DNA from: Amaurobius ferox
Lineage: Eukaryota > Arthropoda > Arachnida > Araneae > Amaurobiidae
Direction of reading: 5' to 3'
DNA: 64,000 bases
Assembly: GCA_951213105.1 (NCBI GenBank)
Contig: OX578147.1
Span: forward strand, 127,616,322 to 127,680,321
Numbering within the stretch: the first letter of the stretch is position 1; every line of letters begins with the position of its first letter. Shown one piece after another: positions 10,739-21,665 of the stretch. The position numbers and the translations under genes were made by a program. Under the pieces are notes generated by a model. The model was not told the DNA's origin and did not search any database. It was given only the letters and a program-made list of their open reading frames with translations.

Positions 10739-12716
10739 ATGTTATTTTTGGCATATGTTGCCTGTGTACATCCTGCAGTTACTAATTCTTTTTTTGAATA
10801 TATTTATTCTCGGCTTTCTCAAATCCATTCCGATATTGAAACTCGGCACGATAGAAAACTTTTTGGTTGGAAAAACCAGTTTGAAAGATTTAACTTTCCT
10901 AGAAAAATACCTTTGTCCCCCTCCTATTTCTAATATTTCTGCCGGTCAGGCTATTCTTTTGGAAAATACTCCCCTCCTTTCTCTGCACCCTGTGTTTTAA
11001 ATATACTCGTAATGAAATTCTTACTTTAAAACCAAAAAATTTTTCTCCGCTTAAAAAACCTTTACCCTTACCGTTTGTAAATTGTACCAGCATTGATATT
11101 TCCTCCGATCAGCGTACTGCTCTTCAGAGAGGCCCTAAGTTTGCTTATCCCAGTAATAATTCTAATTTTATTAATTTAATTCCCCCTGTGGAAAGTGCTC
11201 TTCTTAACGTGGCTCAGCCCCATAGAGATCGTGGCCGTTTTGTCATGTATCGGTCTATTCTTGCGTTTCAAAATGAGAAAAAGTTTAAAAATAAAAATAA
11301 ACATTCTAGTTCTAATATTACTTTGAATACTGAACTCGCGGAAATTAAAAAACTTAGATCTAATCCGGAACTTGTCATTTTATGTGCTGACAAGACTAAG
11401 CAACTTGTTCTTACCAATAAAATTGATTATGTAAATTCAATGCGGAAGTGTATTGACGAGATGGAATGCATTCAGGTTAAAAAATTCCCGATAAATAAGA
11501 TTAATGCTAGAATCGCAAAACTTAAAAAATGTAACGATCTTCCCCCCAATGTTAAATCTGCTATTTTCCGTACTTCTCATCAACTCCCTAAGATCTTTGG
11601 TCAAATTAAACTTCATAAACCTAATCATTCTATGCGTCCCATTGTTTCCAAATGTTGCGGACCTACTTATTTTTTAGAAAAATCCCTTGCCTTCTTCTTA
11701 AAACCTTTTTTTTTAATAACCATGAATTTTCTATCAGTTCAACTGAAAATTTCATTAATATTTTATACAAAACTAAATTTAAATCTAATAGTACCTTGCA
11801 TAGTTTTGATGTTGTTTCTTTATTTCCTAGTATACCCGTTGACATTGCTATTGAAATTATTATCAAAAAATTACATAATCATAATTTTAAAACTCCTACC
11901 ATCGACGCAATCACTTCTGCTTTGAATATTGTTGCGGAGACAAATTATTTTGATTTCCATGATGCTATTTACCTACAAACCTGTGGTGCCCCTATATGGG
12001 TAGCCCTTTATCTGGTATTTTGGCCGAGGCGGTTTTGCAGGAACTCGAGAATGAGATTTTGCCTTTTTTATCCAACCCCCCGTCTCTGGTGCCGTTTTGT
12101 GAATGATGTGTTTATTGTTTGGGATAGTGATTTAGAAGATCTTTCTTTTCTTTTGTCTAAAGTTAATGATTTTTCAATTCCTTCTATCAATTTTACTGTC
12201 GAACATGAAACTAATGGTTATTTGCATTTTCTTGATGTACTGGTCATTCATTCTGCTACTGGTTTTCAAACCTCAGTTTTCCGTAAACCTTCTTTTACTA
12301 ATTCTTGTATTACTGCTAATTCTTACCATCCTCTTTCCCCTAAAAAAAGCTTCTTTTTATGCTTATTTTAATTGCGCTTTTAATGTTTGTTCATCTATCT
12401 CTGCTTTAAGTGATGAAATTGAATTTATTTTTGGCCTTGGCCGAGAGGCTGCCTACTCCTTTGAGTTTATTTATAAGGTTTTCTTCCAAGTTCGCCGTAA
12501 ATATACCCTTTTTGATACTAAACTTATTGCCTTAAAAGATCGTTTGACTTATAGGTCTAGTTTTCCATACAATCCTACGATTTTCCACCCCTTTATCCAA
12601 TTTTGTTCTGAGTTTGGTTTCAGAACTGCACATTCTAATATTTCTTCTTTATTTAACCGTATTCGGTCTGATAAACTGGGTGACATGACAGGGATGACTT
12701 TAAAAGCTTTGCTGGG
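10739..12716 (+). pseudogene. PLE reverse transcriptase, frameshifted
   Basis: PLE reverse transcriptase is related to telomerase RT. The N-terminal part is seen near 10815-10900 (RKLFGWKNQFERF) and from about 11001, where the frame reads into LQRGPKFAYP near 11125, a conserved pre-RT PLE motif. RT motifs follow: PKIFGQIKLHKP and MRPIVS near 11590-11645, FDVVSLFPSIPV near 11806-11840 (first catalytic Asp), and RFVNDVFIVW near 12092-12122. The last replaces the usual YxDD by FVND, retaining only one of the two metal-binding Asp. The thumb-like segment FNCAFNVCSSISALSDEI lies near 12370. At least four frame changes break it (near 10990, 11690, 11995 and 12330). It is non-functional. Confidence 0.9.
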
Positions 12717-13019
12717 GTGTATGTTGTTCCCCTGTTCTCCACCGATGGTAATTTTAAATTTTATATTGGAAGTACTAAACGCACCGTTGGCATCCGTTTA
12801 ACAGAACATGCTCGGGATGTCAGGGATCGTAAACTTTCTACGGCTCTTGCTCAATTTGTTATTAAAGATAATTTTCAGCCTCTTTTTGAAAAGACTTTCC
12901 TTTTGATGCGTTGTAATAAACCTCGTGATATTCTCCTTTTCGAATCCCTTTTTATTTATGCAAATTTTGTCGCTATATCTGATCTATATATGAACGATTC
13001 AAACTTTATTTCCGTGTAG
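12717..13019 (+). pseudogene. GIY-YIG endonuclease domain of the PLE
   Basis: The domain nicks the target DNA for PLE retrotransposition. The visible signature is YVV near residue 2, then FYIGSTKRTVGIRLTEH at residues 15-31, the GIY-YIG core with conserved Arg and His. The metal-binding Glu region probably corresponds to LLFESLFIY near residue 73. The frame is open to the stop at 13017 but is out of frame with the preceding RT segment, so it is part of the same broken gene. The hammerhead-like motif follows immediately. Confidence 0.88.
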
Positions 13020-13020
13020 C

Positions 13021-13061
13021 CACTGATGAAGAGCATACTTATGCTCGAAAGCGCTATGGCC
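13021..13061 (+). ncRNA. Hammerhead ribozyme-like motif in the PLE 3' region
   Basis: A CTGATGA core (13023-13029) is followed by a hairpin GAGCAT/ATGCTC (13031-13046), the size and place of stem II. GAAA (13047-13050) and a GC-rich strand, GCGCTATGGCC, come next. CUGAUGA-stem II-GAAA is the invariant catalytic core of hammerhead ribozymes, and such motifs are established components of Penelope-like elements. Stem III and the cleavage-site strand are not clearly resolved, so activity is uncertain. Confidence 0.72.
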
Positions 13062-13712
13062 TTTTTTAAACTTTTGTACGTCTTAAGGAGGTGAAATAAA
13101 GACCTTATGTTATGGATGTGTGTTTAATTTTGCTATCAATTTATTATATTTGGAAACTTAAAACTTCATCGAAAAAAATGAACTTCATTCAAAGGACGGC
13201 ATTGAAATATAAAATGCCTGGTTTAAACATCTCTAAAATGCGATACATTCCTGCGTAATATTTTTAGAATTATTATAATACTACAATAATTTATTATATT
13301 TGAAAACTTCTTCGAAAAAAAATTAAATTTATTCAAATGACGTCATCGAAATATAACACTGCTGGCTCTCTCTATAAAAGCAGCATTTCATTCACGAACA
13401 TTTTTCCATTCATTTCATTCATCATAATACTATAATAATTTATTTTATTTAAAAACTTAAAACCATGGAGCTACAAGTAATTTAACTCCCATAGGGTTCA
13501 ATGTATTTCATTTTATTTATCAGGGTTCAATCTAAAACTAATTGGGTGATTTTATTCATTTATATTCCCATATGTCCCACAGACATTCTCAACAACATAC
13601 TAAAATTTCATTTTGATAAAGTTAGTTTCACGGCAGTTATCGTGCTAACGGACAGACAGACAGACAGAATGAACAAAGTCATAAACACTTTTAAACTATG
13701 TTGAAAGTGTTA

Positions 13713-14479
13713 AAAATACAACAAGGCGAAACCTTTCGCATAATAAAAGATGTCCGTGGGTTTTCTTACATAAGCAAATATGTCTGTCGATGTGTGTGTG
13801 TGTATCTTGTGTAGCGGAATATTTAAGTTTCGGACAGCCACAAAATTCGGTATACTAAACTCCCAAGATGATACGGCCTGCTGAGATTTTTTTTTTTAAT
13901 TCGAATTAGTTTTTGAGTTATTTTATATTAAAGTCCAATTTTGCGCAATTTTCACCCAAATCGGTTCCAAAGTGATCGAAAATATTATCACAGATCCATC
14001 TTGATATCATTGGGAAGATTGATAAGAATGTTCTTTCCAACGATCTTTGGACCGAATCCATGGGACAAAATCCTTCGTATTTACTTATTTATTATTAAAT
14101 ACATCGAAAAATGCATATTTTAGGCTATTTCATTTTTATTTCGTCGCATCCAAGAATGGAGGAATCGAACAATTCTAACCTTTGGCATCAATATGGATTG
14201 ATATCTCCGCATTCTAATAATAAGATTTAATTATTCTTTTTTTGAATTTTCTATGATTTAAAAAATAAAAGCATAAAAGTTAAAGTTTCCGATTTCCACA
14301 ACGAATGGAACTTCCGCTCATGTGCATATACTTTATGACGTCACCACTTTATAACGTCACCGTATCCATTTCTATGAGGAGCAGTGACATATAAAGAGTA
14401 ATCGATATCGACTTTTGCCCCGAACAAACCGTCGTCAAAAATTACATACTAAAAAAAAAACGTTTAATCTATACATTCA
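13713..14479. other. Unassigned repeat-like sequence with a (GT)n block
   Basis: No gene was recognised. The stretch has ATGTCCG and TGTCTGTCGATG followed by (GT)n near 13790, then AAATTCGGTATAC. This resembles the 5' module of families A and B in style, so it may be a further, older family of the same kind. The 3' boundary was not found. Confidence 0.35.
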
Positions 14480-14656
14480 AGTATATTTAGTCTTTTTATT
14501 ATAGATTTTGACGATTATTGAGGGCCATTTCGCAACAAAAGGCAGATTCTAATTTTCCGAATCGTACTAAAATCTAATCACCAGACAGAGTCGCCCATAG
14601 ATGTTGGACCACTGCTACAAACATTTATCTCGGCCCCTCTCTATATTTGATAGTCT

Positions 14657-14689
<33 letters not shown>

Positions 14690-15021
14690 TGAATTTTTCA
14701 TGTCTTCTCCAGCTCCTAAAAATAAAATATTGGCTCTTTCGGGCCCTTTATGCACCAGGATAACCTACCATATTTTATGAATTTTCGTAAAATAGTACAC
14801 ACACACACTTCCCGACCGTCCAAACAGTTACCTTACACCTTTCTGGTAGGTCGGACGGTCTGGGTTTCAACAACAACAACAACACACACACACACAGACG
14901 TCAAGCTAAAAATTGTAAATTGGTGATCTAGAGTGTCCGAAACGTGTAGATCTGTCGAAAACTCGGGTTTCGATTTTCGTCCTTTTCCAATATAGCATTA
15001 TCATGCATTGTAGGGAAAGTA
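14480..15021 (-). repeat. Family B repeat, 5' part, with nested SINE tail
   Basis: On the minus strand it begins near 15021 with the family B terminus (ACTTTCCCTACAATGC). It runs through TCGAAAATCG-type and GACGTCTGTGTG motifs and then the microsatellite, which is interrupted by a SINE fragment. It continues to the block AAATCGTCAAAATCT near 14510. The 3' end is missing. A long T tract lies at 14659-14688. Confidence 0.7.
14807..14883 (+). repeat. SINE 3' fragment in a microsatellite
   Basis: This is a 5'-truncated tail of the SINE seen whole at 42564, from CCGTCCAAACAGTTACC to a (CAA)n end. It lies between (AC)n on both sides, within the microsatellite of the surrounding family B copy. Confidence 0.85.
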
Positions 15022-15322
15022 AAAAAAAAAAAAAGAAGTTTTTGGAACTTCGGAAGAAAATGGCAAGTCTCAGAAAACTGGAATATCTGACATATCTAAC
15101 CCTTGCATTAAAATCCTCCTGCCTTTTATAACCTAAGAAGTGAACTATAAACAAACTCATTCTAGTTCGGTTTGCCAATTTCACGGATCAAGACAAAATG
15201 GGTCTGTTTTCGTGCTCTCGAAACTGACCATCGGACCGAGAGTGATAGGAAACGCAGCTACCAGTAGATAAAATTACGCGTCAAGATCAGAATCGATAAA
15301 CAGAAGTGGTTCGAAGAATATT

Positions 15323-15742
15323 TTAAACGGCCATCATGAGTAACATCTCATTAACTATATAGAACATGTATGGTTTCCCGCGACAAATTCTAAGGGGGTA
15401 TCCGCGAATAATACAAAAAGTATACGTTATAACTAGAGCTAGAATATTTATGATTTTGTATATATTTTTTGGCAACACTAAAGAGTTGCTCAAGTGTATA
15501 CACATGTCATGGAGGTAAAAGTAAGGAGTTAAAACTCCATACTGAGAAAAAGCCAATATCATTTGAGACAATAATTCAGGTGGCGCTGCAATAAGATAAG
15601 CGCCATGTATTTCTATGGCGAAAGGCTTAAAATATTTATTTAAACTGTCAATTTTGTAGAAATAAATTATTAGCGCAATACAAATTAGAGCTGAAACAAT
15701 AAGGAATATTCGTACGTATTCAAAAAATATTGTACTTTTCAA
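15323..15742 (-). CDS. Hypothetical multi-pass membrane protein, possibly partial
   Basis: This is a 139-codon frame that I do not recognise. Visible features are a hydrophobic helix at about residues 9-27 (VRIFLIVSALICIALIIYF), a mildly hydrophobic stretch at 47-66, and another helix at 97-113 (NILALVITYTFCIIRGY), with several Cys. The size and pattern could suit a fragment of an arthropod chemosensory-type receptor, but no diagnostic motif is present. A paralogous DNA segment at 28.2-29.5 kb preserves much of this region and the upstream flank, but its start codon position reads ATT and a stop follows. So either this is the surviving copy of a duplicated gene fragment or both are relics of a repeat. 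No splice sites were established. Confidence 0.35.
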   Translation of the reverse strand: MKSTIFFEYVRIFLIVSALICIALIIYFYKIDSLNKYFKPFAIEIHGAYLIAAPPELLSQMILAFSQYGVLTPYFYLHDMCIHLSNSLVLPKNIYKIINILALVITYTFCIIRGYPLRICRGKPYMFYIVNEMLLMMAV

Positions 15743-16010
15743 TTTATTTTTATCTCCCTATATTCTGAACTCTGTCCTACAACTGCGAAAAAATACTGAT
15801 TAATTATACTGATAATTACGGAAACTCAATTTTAAAATAATCAAAGATACATATACTCAATCTTATGCCACTCTATTGAGTCAAATGGAAACACATGTCG
15901 CTTTACTAACACTAGCCACACCTAGATATAAATCACAAAGCATTATGGCATTTTCAAGTGTTTCACTCATAGGAGTTTTGTTTCCTTCTCTTTAACTCTA
16001 TGACACAAGT
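15440..16010 (+). repeat. Segment duplicated at 28.2-29.5 kb (uninterrupted copy)
   Basis: From about 15440 to 16010 the DNA is recognisably similar, in the same orientation, to 28200-28418 plus 29138-29480. Shared landmarks are ATGGAGGTAAAAG, TTTCTATG(G/A)CGAAAGG, AAATACTG(A/G)TTAATTATACT and CTAGATATAA. This copy has no insertion and serves as an empty site for the family E element in the other copy. Confidence 0.8.
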
Positions 16011-16359
16011 ATTTCATAAATAACTTAGCTGATTTAAGTAGGTACCTTTTTTTATTTGTGATTTTTACGCGTTGTTGCATTTTTTCAGGGTTTCTTTATT
16101 TTTTTCTTGTTATTTTTGAATCAGTATTCTGCATATTTTTGATAGTTTCAATAAAAAAAAGAGCATTTTCAGATGAATTTTCCTGAAGACACAGAAACTG
16201 TAAAAAAGTAAATAATAAGTTGTATTTCGTGTTTATTCTTTGTTTTGTTTTATAGGTCATGCGTTGATTAGTAAAAAAAAAAAATTCAGTTGACATATTA
16301 ACAGTTAACAGAATAAATTATGGTTTTTTTATTCTTTTCATGCACCTCTGTTCCTTTTT
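16011..16359. other. AT-rich, nothing recognised
   Basis: This is low-complexity AT-rich sequence with several A and T runs. The short minus-strand frame here is not supported by any motif. Confidence 0.6.
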
Positions 16360-17339
16360 AACACTTTACAACATAGTTGAAAAGTACTTATGACTTTGTT
16401 CCTTCTGTCTGTCTGTCTGTCCGTTCGCACGATAACTGCCGTAAAAATGACTTTATCAAAATGAAATTTTAGTATGTTGTTCACACAGTCTGTGGAACCT
16501 ATGGGAATATAAATGAATAATATCACCCAATTAGTTTTGGATTGAACACGGGTTGAAAAAATGAAATGCATTGAACTCTATGGGACCTAAATTTTCAAAT
16601 ATTTTTTAAACGAATATAAAATTCATAAATTGCTTCGAAAGTTTTAGGAAGTATTTAAATTATCTCATAAAAATATGAAACAAATTTTAACAAAATATAT
16701 TCGGTAGTTTTTTTAAATAAAAATTAAAATAATAATTACACCCATATTATATGAAGAGATCACGTGAACCACTTCAAAATAAAATATAGCATCCATCTCG
16801 TGTCAAAATCGTGATTTCTTCTTTTTAATTTATATTTAGTGTTGTATCGTCCTAAAGCCGCTTTATTTTTTACTTTTTCTGTGCATCTATATATTGCGCC
16901 AAAGCAATTACAATATTTTGGAGTTTAAATGATCATTAAACTTTGATTATTTCTACGACGAAGCCTAGTTTTCACGTATGGAGAATGTAAACAAACCAAT
17001 CTGTAAGATGAGTTGTATAAAAATTGCTGAATTTTTTTAAAGCAAAATCATTTAGCTCTGGAGTCTGCAATATAGTTGATATGAATGAAACATTCATGGA
17101 TTTTACTTGAGAAGCAGACGATTCTATTGCTTTTTCGACGAAGTTTTTGGCATGGAGTTAGAAAGTGCTTTTACCTCCATGGTTTTAAGTTTTTAAGTAA
17201 AATAAATTATTGTAGTATTGTGACAATTTTAAAAATATCACCGCTGAATGTATCCTATTTTAGAGATGTTTAAATAAAATTGCATTTCAGTTGGAAAGTG
17301 TTTCATAATCAATGCTTCATGTATAATTGATCTGTCTTA
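16360..17339 (+). repeat. Family C repeat, full length (HINE-like)
   Basis: It starts AACACTTTACAAC with its palindromic partner (GTTGAAAAGTG). CTGTCTGTCTGTC follows near 16405, then GATAACTGCCGTAAAAATGA and a non-coding body. It ends with the subterminal inverted repeat GTTGGAAAGTGTT and the hairpin near 17310-17330. Length is about 980 bp. It encodes nothing. Confidence 0.85.
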
Positions 17340-18099
17340 TTTTTTAATTAGTTTTGATAGGACATACAAAATGTGAATTTTTTAGGTCATATTTTTTGTA
17401 TTTTAGAACATTTTTTAAAAGTTTTTTTAGGGTCATAAATGCATTTTTATAAGGCATTTTCTAGTATTTTTTAGGTCACAAAAATCCTAGCCCTAGTTAT
17501 AACTAATAGAATGTTTAATTACATTTTTGTTAATTCCTGATGCCATGAGGTCAGTAATTTCTTTTTTCATTATTAAAGGGTCCTTGAGTTTAAAAGTTTG
17601 GGAACCACTGACATAGAGGGTTTCTAAGAAAGTCAATAAACATTCGAATAACTTTGTAAGGAAACACTAGGGTGGAATACAAAGAAAAAACAAATCAAAT
17701 GTCCATATTTACAATAACTAACAATTGGTTGTTTAAATTTCAATCATTTCTTTGAGTTCGCTATCATTCATGCGTTGGGGGGGGAGGGGGGGGGGGTGAT
17801 AGCTGGTTCTATGGATGCTAAAAGTTCTAACTTCAAAGGACGATGCACCACCACTTCAAGATATCGTTTGCAATCATTACCTTTTCTAGTACTTTTGAAT
17901 ACACTGTTTTGGTTGCAAATTATTACGGTTACAAGCAAATAAGAAAAATCACAACCATTTTTCGCTCCCCCCTAGTGTAGCCGTTTAGGTCTATCCATAT
18001 AGTAAAGAGACCATGTCCGATCAAATAAAAATTATTGCAGCAACCCTGGCGGAGCATTTAAAAAGTTAGGATGACAAATTCTACAATAAAGCGAGATAG
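17340..18099. other. Non-coding, unassigned
   Basis: No gene was recognised. A G-rich tract lies near 17777-17796. The block at 18000-18060 resembles 53600-53680, so another dispersed repeat is present there. Confidence 0.5.
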
Positions 18100-18642
18100 C
18101 AGAAAGAAAAATGTCATAAAAGAAACAATCCCTTTTATTAAGGGGAGGGGGGGACAGCCCAATGGTTAGATGGGGAATGGACTTGGACGATCCGAGTCCG
18201 ATTACCGGCTCTGTTAAAACTGTCCTCGTGTTCACGCGAAGTACAGGCACGTTAAATATGTTGGGTCCGTAAGTCCTTCCGAGAGGTTAGTGGTAGGGGA
18301 AGGAGGGTACAGTCCCTGTGGATGCTTCCCGCACTGGGTTTAGTTCTAAATTGGGTGGCACTTTCCGGCTGTCAAAACAGATGTACTTACAACTTCGGGT
18401 ATGTCGGGGGGTCTGAGTCGAAGAAGAAAAACCCCTTTTATGAACCATTATATCAAATTTTGTCCTATGCTGCCATCTTAAGACAATATGAAATTTCGAA
18501 GTTTTCGCTCAAATTTCAGAAAATTCTATTTACTTCTAGATTTTTTCGATAACACATTTCGAAATGTCGTGAAAATCCGTTAATATTTATGGGCAGCTAT
18601 CGTGTGCACAAAAAATCGACTACAGACAGACCAGATCATGGT
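18100..18642 (-). repeat. Family E repeat, partial, split by a SINE
   Basis: Right of the SINE the sequence matches the family E copy at 28.8 kb in the same orientation: ATATCAAATTTTGT, TGCTGCC, GTGAAAATCC, GCAGCTATCGTGT and ATCGACTACAGACAGACC. The match left of the SINE is weak. The E 5' end, which would be on the right, is missing. Confidence 0.6.
18139..18432 (+). repeat. tRNA-derived SINE, full length but diverged
   Basis: It is flanked by a 9-bp duplication CCCTTTTAT (18130-18138 and 18433-18441). The head shows AGCCCAATGGTTAGATGG (box A-like) and GATCCGAGTCCGATTACC (decayed box B). The body matches the 42564 copy (TCCTTCCGAGAGGTTAGTGG, GGGTACAGTCCCTGTGGATG). The tail is GAAGAAGAAAAA. 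Confidence 0.85.
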
Positions 18643-19239
18643 CATTTGTATAGGTGATTGAAATAGGTGATTTGTATTCTGAGACTCCTGCATCACCATA
18701 CTCAAGCTCACAATCTCTAAAATTTAAATGTTGGAGAAGGATGTAAAATAAACTAAGAAGAAAATAATAAAAAGTCATGGTCGAGAACGTGATGTCTTAA
18801 AAGAAATTTTTCAAAAAGCATTCTAAATTAAACCTCGTGGAAATACTAAATGTCACCCTGCCTGCGTAAATCATGGGGTAACGGCAATGGGTTGAAGATG
18901 TTTATGGATGTTCTCTTTGCAATGTGAATTCAAGATCGCCAATGCAGTATGCAAAATAGGTTTTTAGCATTCTACTGTCAATTTCCGGGTTCAATGCTTT
19001 TCAAGGAAACATTTCAAGGGTAGCGATATATTTGAAACCAGCCTTTTCACCATTAAGAATACTTCGCTTCCCGAATTCTTAATGGCCAGTGGTCACTCAA
19101 TGGGATACCTACACACTTAATAAAAGTTCTGAATATGGAAAACCGTTTCACGTTTAAGAAAATTGGAATGGCGTGCATTTTTAAGAGGCAAAGTGGTGCA
19201 AGTCTTTTGAAAATCCCTTTGCATAGACGCCTGTAATTC
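18643..19239. other. Non-coding, unassigned
   Basis: No gene was recognised. A short minus-strand frame at 19053-19319 has no recognisable motif. Confidence 0.5.
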
Positions 19240-19620
19240 GAATTTAAGATGCTTTCGTTGATCTGGAAACGAATGAGACCAAAATAGAGATTCTGGCTCG
19301 AGTGGAAGTGCTCAATCACTTTGAAAAGTCGTTTTGAATTTTTTGATTACTATTTTGCATCGTCACTCCTAATACGAATTTTAGAAATATTCGATTTTTT
19401 CGTTGACCTGGAAGTAAAGACGAATGGAGTGAAACCAAAAACAAGATTCTAGTTATTATGCAAGTGCTCGATAATTAAATATCGTGCTTCTGAGTTTTTT
19501 TTTTATTATTATTATTATTATTCCATTCCTTTATCCCTTCATTCCTAAATCGAAGTTTCGAAATATTAAATCTTTCACTTAGAGTCTAAAACTGAGACGA
19601 ATCACATAACACTAAAACCA
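19240..19620 (+). repeat. Diverged tandem repeat, two to three units
   Basis: The order CTGGAAnnnAAnGAnnGAAT, GTGAAACCAAAA, AGATTCT, then AAGTGCTC(A/G)AT recurs near 19250, 19410 and, weakly, 19570, at a spacing of about 160-170 bp. Confidence 0.55.
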
Positions 19621-19624
19621 GGAT

Positions 19625-19925
19625 CTCACTCTCTCCTCACTCGCTCACTCTCTGCCTCACTCGCTCACTCTCCCCACTCGCTCACTCTCTCCTCACTCAC
19701 TCTCCCCACTCACTCACTCTTTCACCACTCACTCACTCCTCACTCTATCCTTACTCACTCACTCATTCTCTCCTCACTCACTCTCTCCTCACTCACTCTC
19801 TCCTCACTCACGCACTCTCTCCTCACTCACTCTCTCCTCACTCACTCACTCTCTCATCACTCGCTTGCTCACTCACTCACTCATCACTCGCTTGCTCACT
19901 CATCACTCTCTCATCACTCCGTCAG
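19625..19925 (+). repeat. (CTCACTCACTCT)-type minisatellite
   Basis: About 300 bp are made of CTCACTCACT and CTCTCCTCACT units of varying length, purine-free on this strand apart from A in CACT. This is simple-sequence DNA and codes for nothing. Confidence 0.95.
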
Positions 19926-19929
19926 TCAG

Positions 19930-20670
19930 TCAGCTCAGTGCATATATTATATAGATGATTCATGATTATAAATATAGATGATTCATGAATAACCAATGAT
20001 TTATAAATTTAGTCACCAGAGTAGTTTATAAACCAGTGTTTTCCATTCCCACCTTTGTGTGGTGCACCTTTTTGTGGTGTTTTCCAAATTTTCCACCGTA
20101 TATTCTATTTATCGAACTTTTTTAACCAATTTTATAGATAATCATTGTAAGACACAGACAAATGCATAACGTTGACAAAATAAATTAAATCAAAATAAAC
20201 TATAATAAATTAAACTAATATAAAATAAATGTTTATAATTTTAGGTTCGGCAGAATGCTCATCGCTTTCGATACCATATTGCATCCGGTATTGATGTAAA
20301 ACACTTTGCCAGAAGGAACGATTTTCATTTTACTCAGGAGAACATATGGGTTTTCCCTATAACCATTAGAAAAGGTTGAAAGTTGCTGTAAATCAATCGC
20401 TTACTCAAAGTTTGAGGAGTGTTATTTTCCACCAAAACATTGCATTACCAGCAAAACTCCAGAATGCAAATTAGTCGATTTCTTCATAGGGACACTAAGA
20501 ACTGGTTTTTCTTAAACAATTGCAATACAAAGTAAAATCTTCGGATATGATTCTTGAAACTTCACTGTGCGTCTTCAACTGAAGTGTTATATAATTTCAT
20601 ATGAGGAATTACCAAAGAATTGTATCCAGTTTTATTAAGTATTGTTTCATTCTTTTTCGCAATTCATATT
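19930..20670. other. AT-rich, nothing recognised
   Basis: No open frame with a recognisable motif and no match to the repeat families here was seen. Confidence 0.55.
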
Positions 20671-21665
20671 ACCTTCCTTATATACATAATGTAAAAGGAA
20701 AGTATTGTGACGGGGTCGAAAATTCGAATTCGTGTTTTCGACGGGAGAGCACGTTTCAAGCATCCCTGATCACGAATCGAGCATTTTTGAAGTGATGTCT
20801 GTGTGTGTATGTGTGTGTGTGAAAGTATGTGTGTGTGTGTGTGAAAGTATGTGTGTGTGTGTGTGAAAGTATGTGTGTGTGTGTGTGTGTCAGTGAGTCT
20901 GTGGAGACGATATCTCACGAACGAATGGAGCGATTCGAATGAAATTTGGTACAAAAATCACAATCCGTGAATACTGGAAGTCTATTGTTTTAAAACACAA
21001 TCAAATGTTCAGAACCCCCCCCTAAATTTTCGAGTGAAATTTTGGAAAAATCATCAAAAAATCAAAATCTTTAATAAAGTTACGCAATTAGACATTTCTT
21101 ATGTAATTTTTCATTAGAAAACGATTAACATAAACTTTAGAACGCTAGCATGAACCGTTCTCGAGATATTGCGCATTTTTCAAATAAATTTATCAAAAAA
21201 TCCCATAAATTAAAAAAACATATTAACTGTTAAGAAACATGTTCACTTTTCATATATCATGCGATAAATTGGGTGACATCATTCTCATGGATCTAACTCG
21301 TTTCATTCACGAGAAAAGATACTTTGAGTAATACTTTTGCATTAGAACGTCAATAATCATTTATCAGCTGTAAGAATAACTTATTTCTCTGTCCATAACG
21401 CTTGGCGAGATTTTGGCGACGAATTTAGCGGAATGTCCCCAACTTGGCGACATTTTTAAATGTTGCCAAATTAATGAAAATCTCGCCAAATGGATAAAAA
21501 ATGACGCTAAACCAATGAAAATGACGACTCATTGAAGAAAATGCAATATCTCGGAAAGAATATAAGTATCTACTATAAGAATAACGTTTTTTTAACTGTA
21601 AAAGTAGTAAATTCATTGCATTATATAAGGTAAGTCATGTGCTGCCCACATCAGATTTTTTTTAT
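20671..21665 (+). repeat. Family A repeat, full length (HINE-like)
   Basis: It begins with the family A palindrome (here ACCTTCCTTATATACAT), then TCGAAAATTCG and GAAGTGATGTCTGTG. The compound (GT)n microsatellite has three GAAAGTATGTG interruptions at about 20800-20890. The body follows, then 3' TATATAAGG(T)AAGT, the hairpin GTGCTGCCCAC and a T run. Length is about 995 bp. Confidence 0.88.

Larger units (their letters stand above)
10566..13137 (+). mobile_element. Penelope-like element with C-terminal GIY-YIG nuclease
   Basis: This 2.57-kb insertion is flanked by an 11-bp duplication, AATTTATTATA (10555-10565 and 13138-13148). It contains, in order, a PLE N-terminal region, reverse transcriptase, a GIY-YIG endonuclease and a hammerhead-type motif in the 3' region. 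That is the layout of canonical Penelope/Poseidon-type elements. The coding region carries several frameshifts. Confidence 0.9.
10422..13712 (-). repeat. Family C repeat, split by a PLE insertion
   Basis: The 3' end (AACAAGAAAGATCAATCATG) is at 10422. The sequence runs to AATTTATTATA at 10565, is interrupted by the PLE, and resumes at 13138 with the same 11 bases. It continues to the 5' terminal palindrome and CAGACAGACAG microsatellite near 13655-13712. Removing 10566-13137 plus one 11-bp repeat restores a continuous family C order. Confidence 0.88.

Noticed and set aside
10899..11093. Minus-strand frame within the PLE
   Set aside because: It is antisense to the PLE coding region and has no motif of its own.
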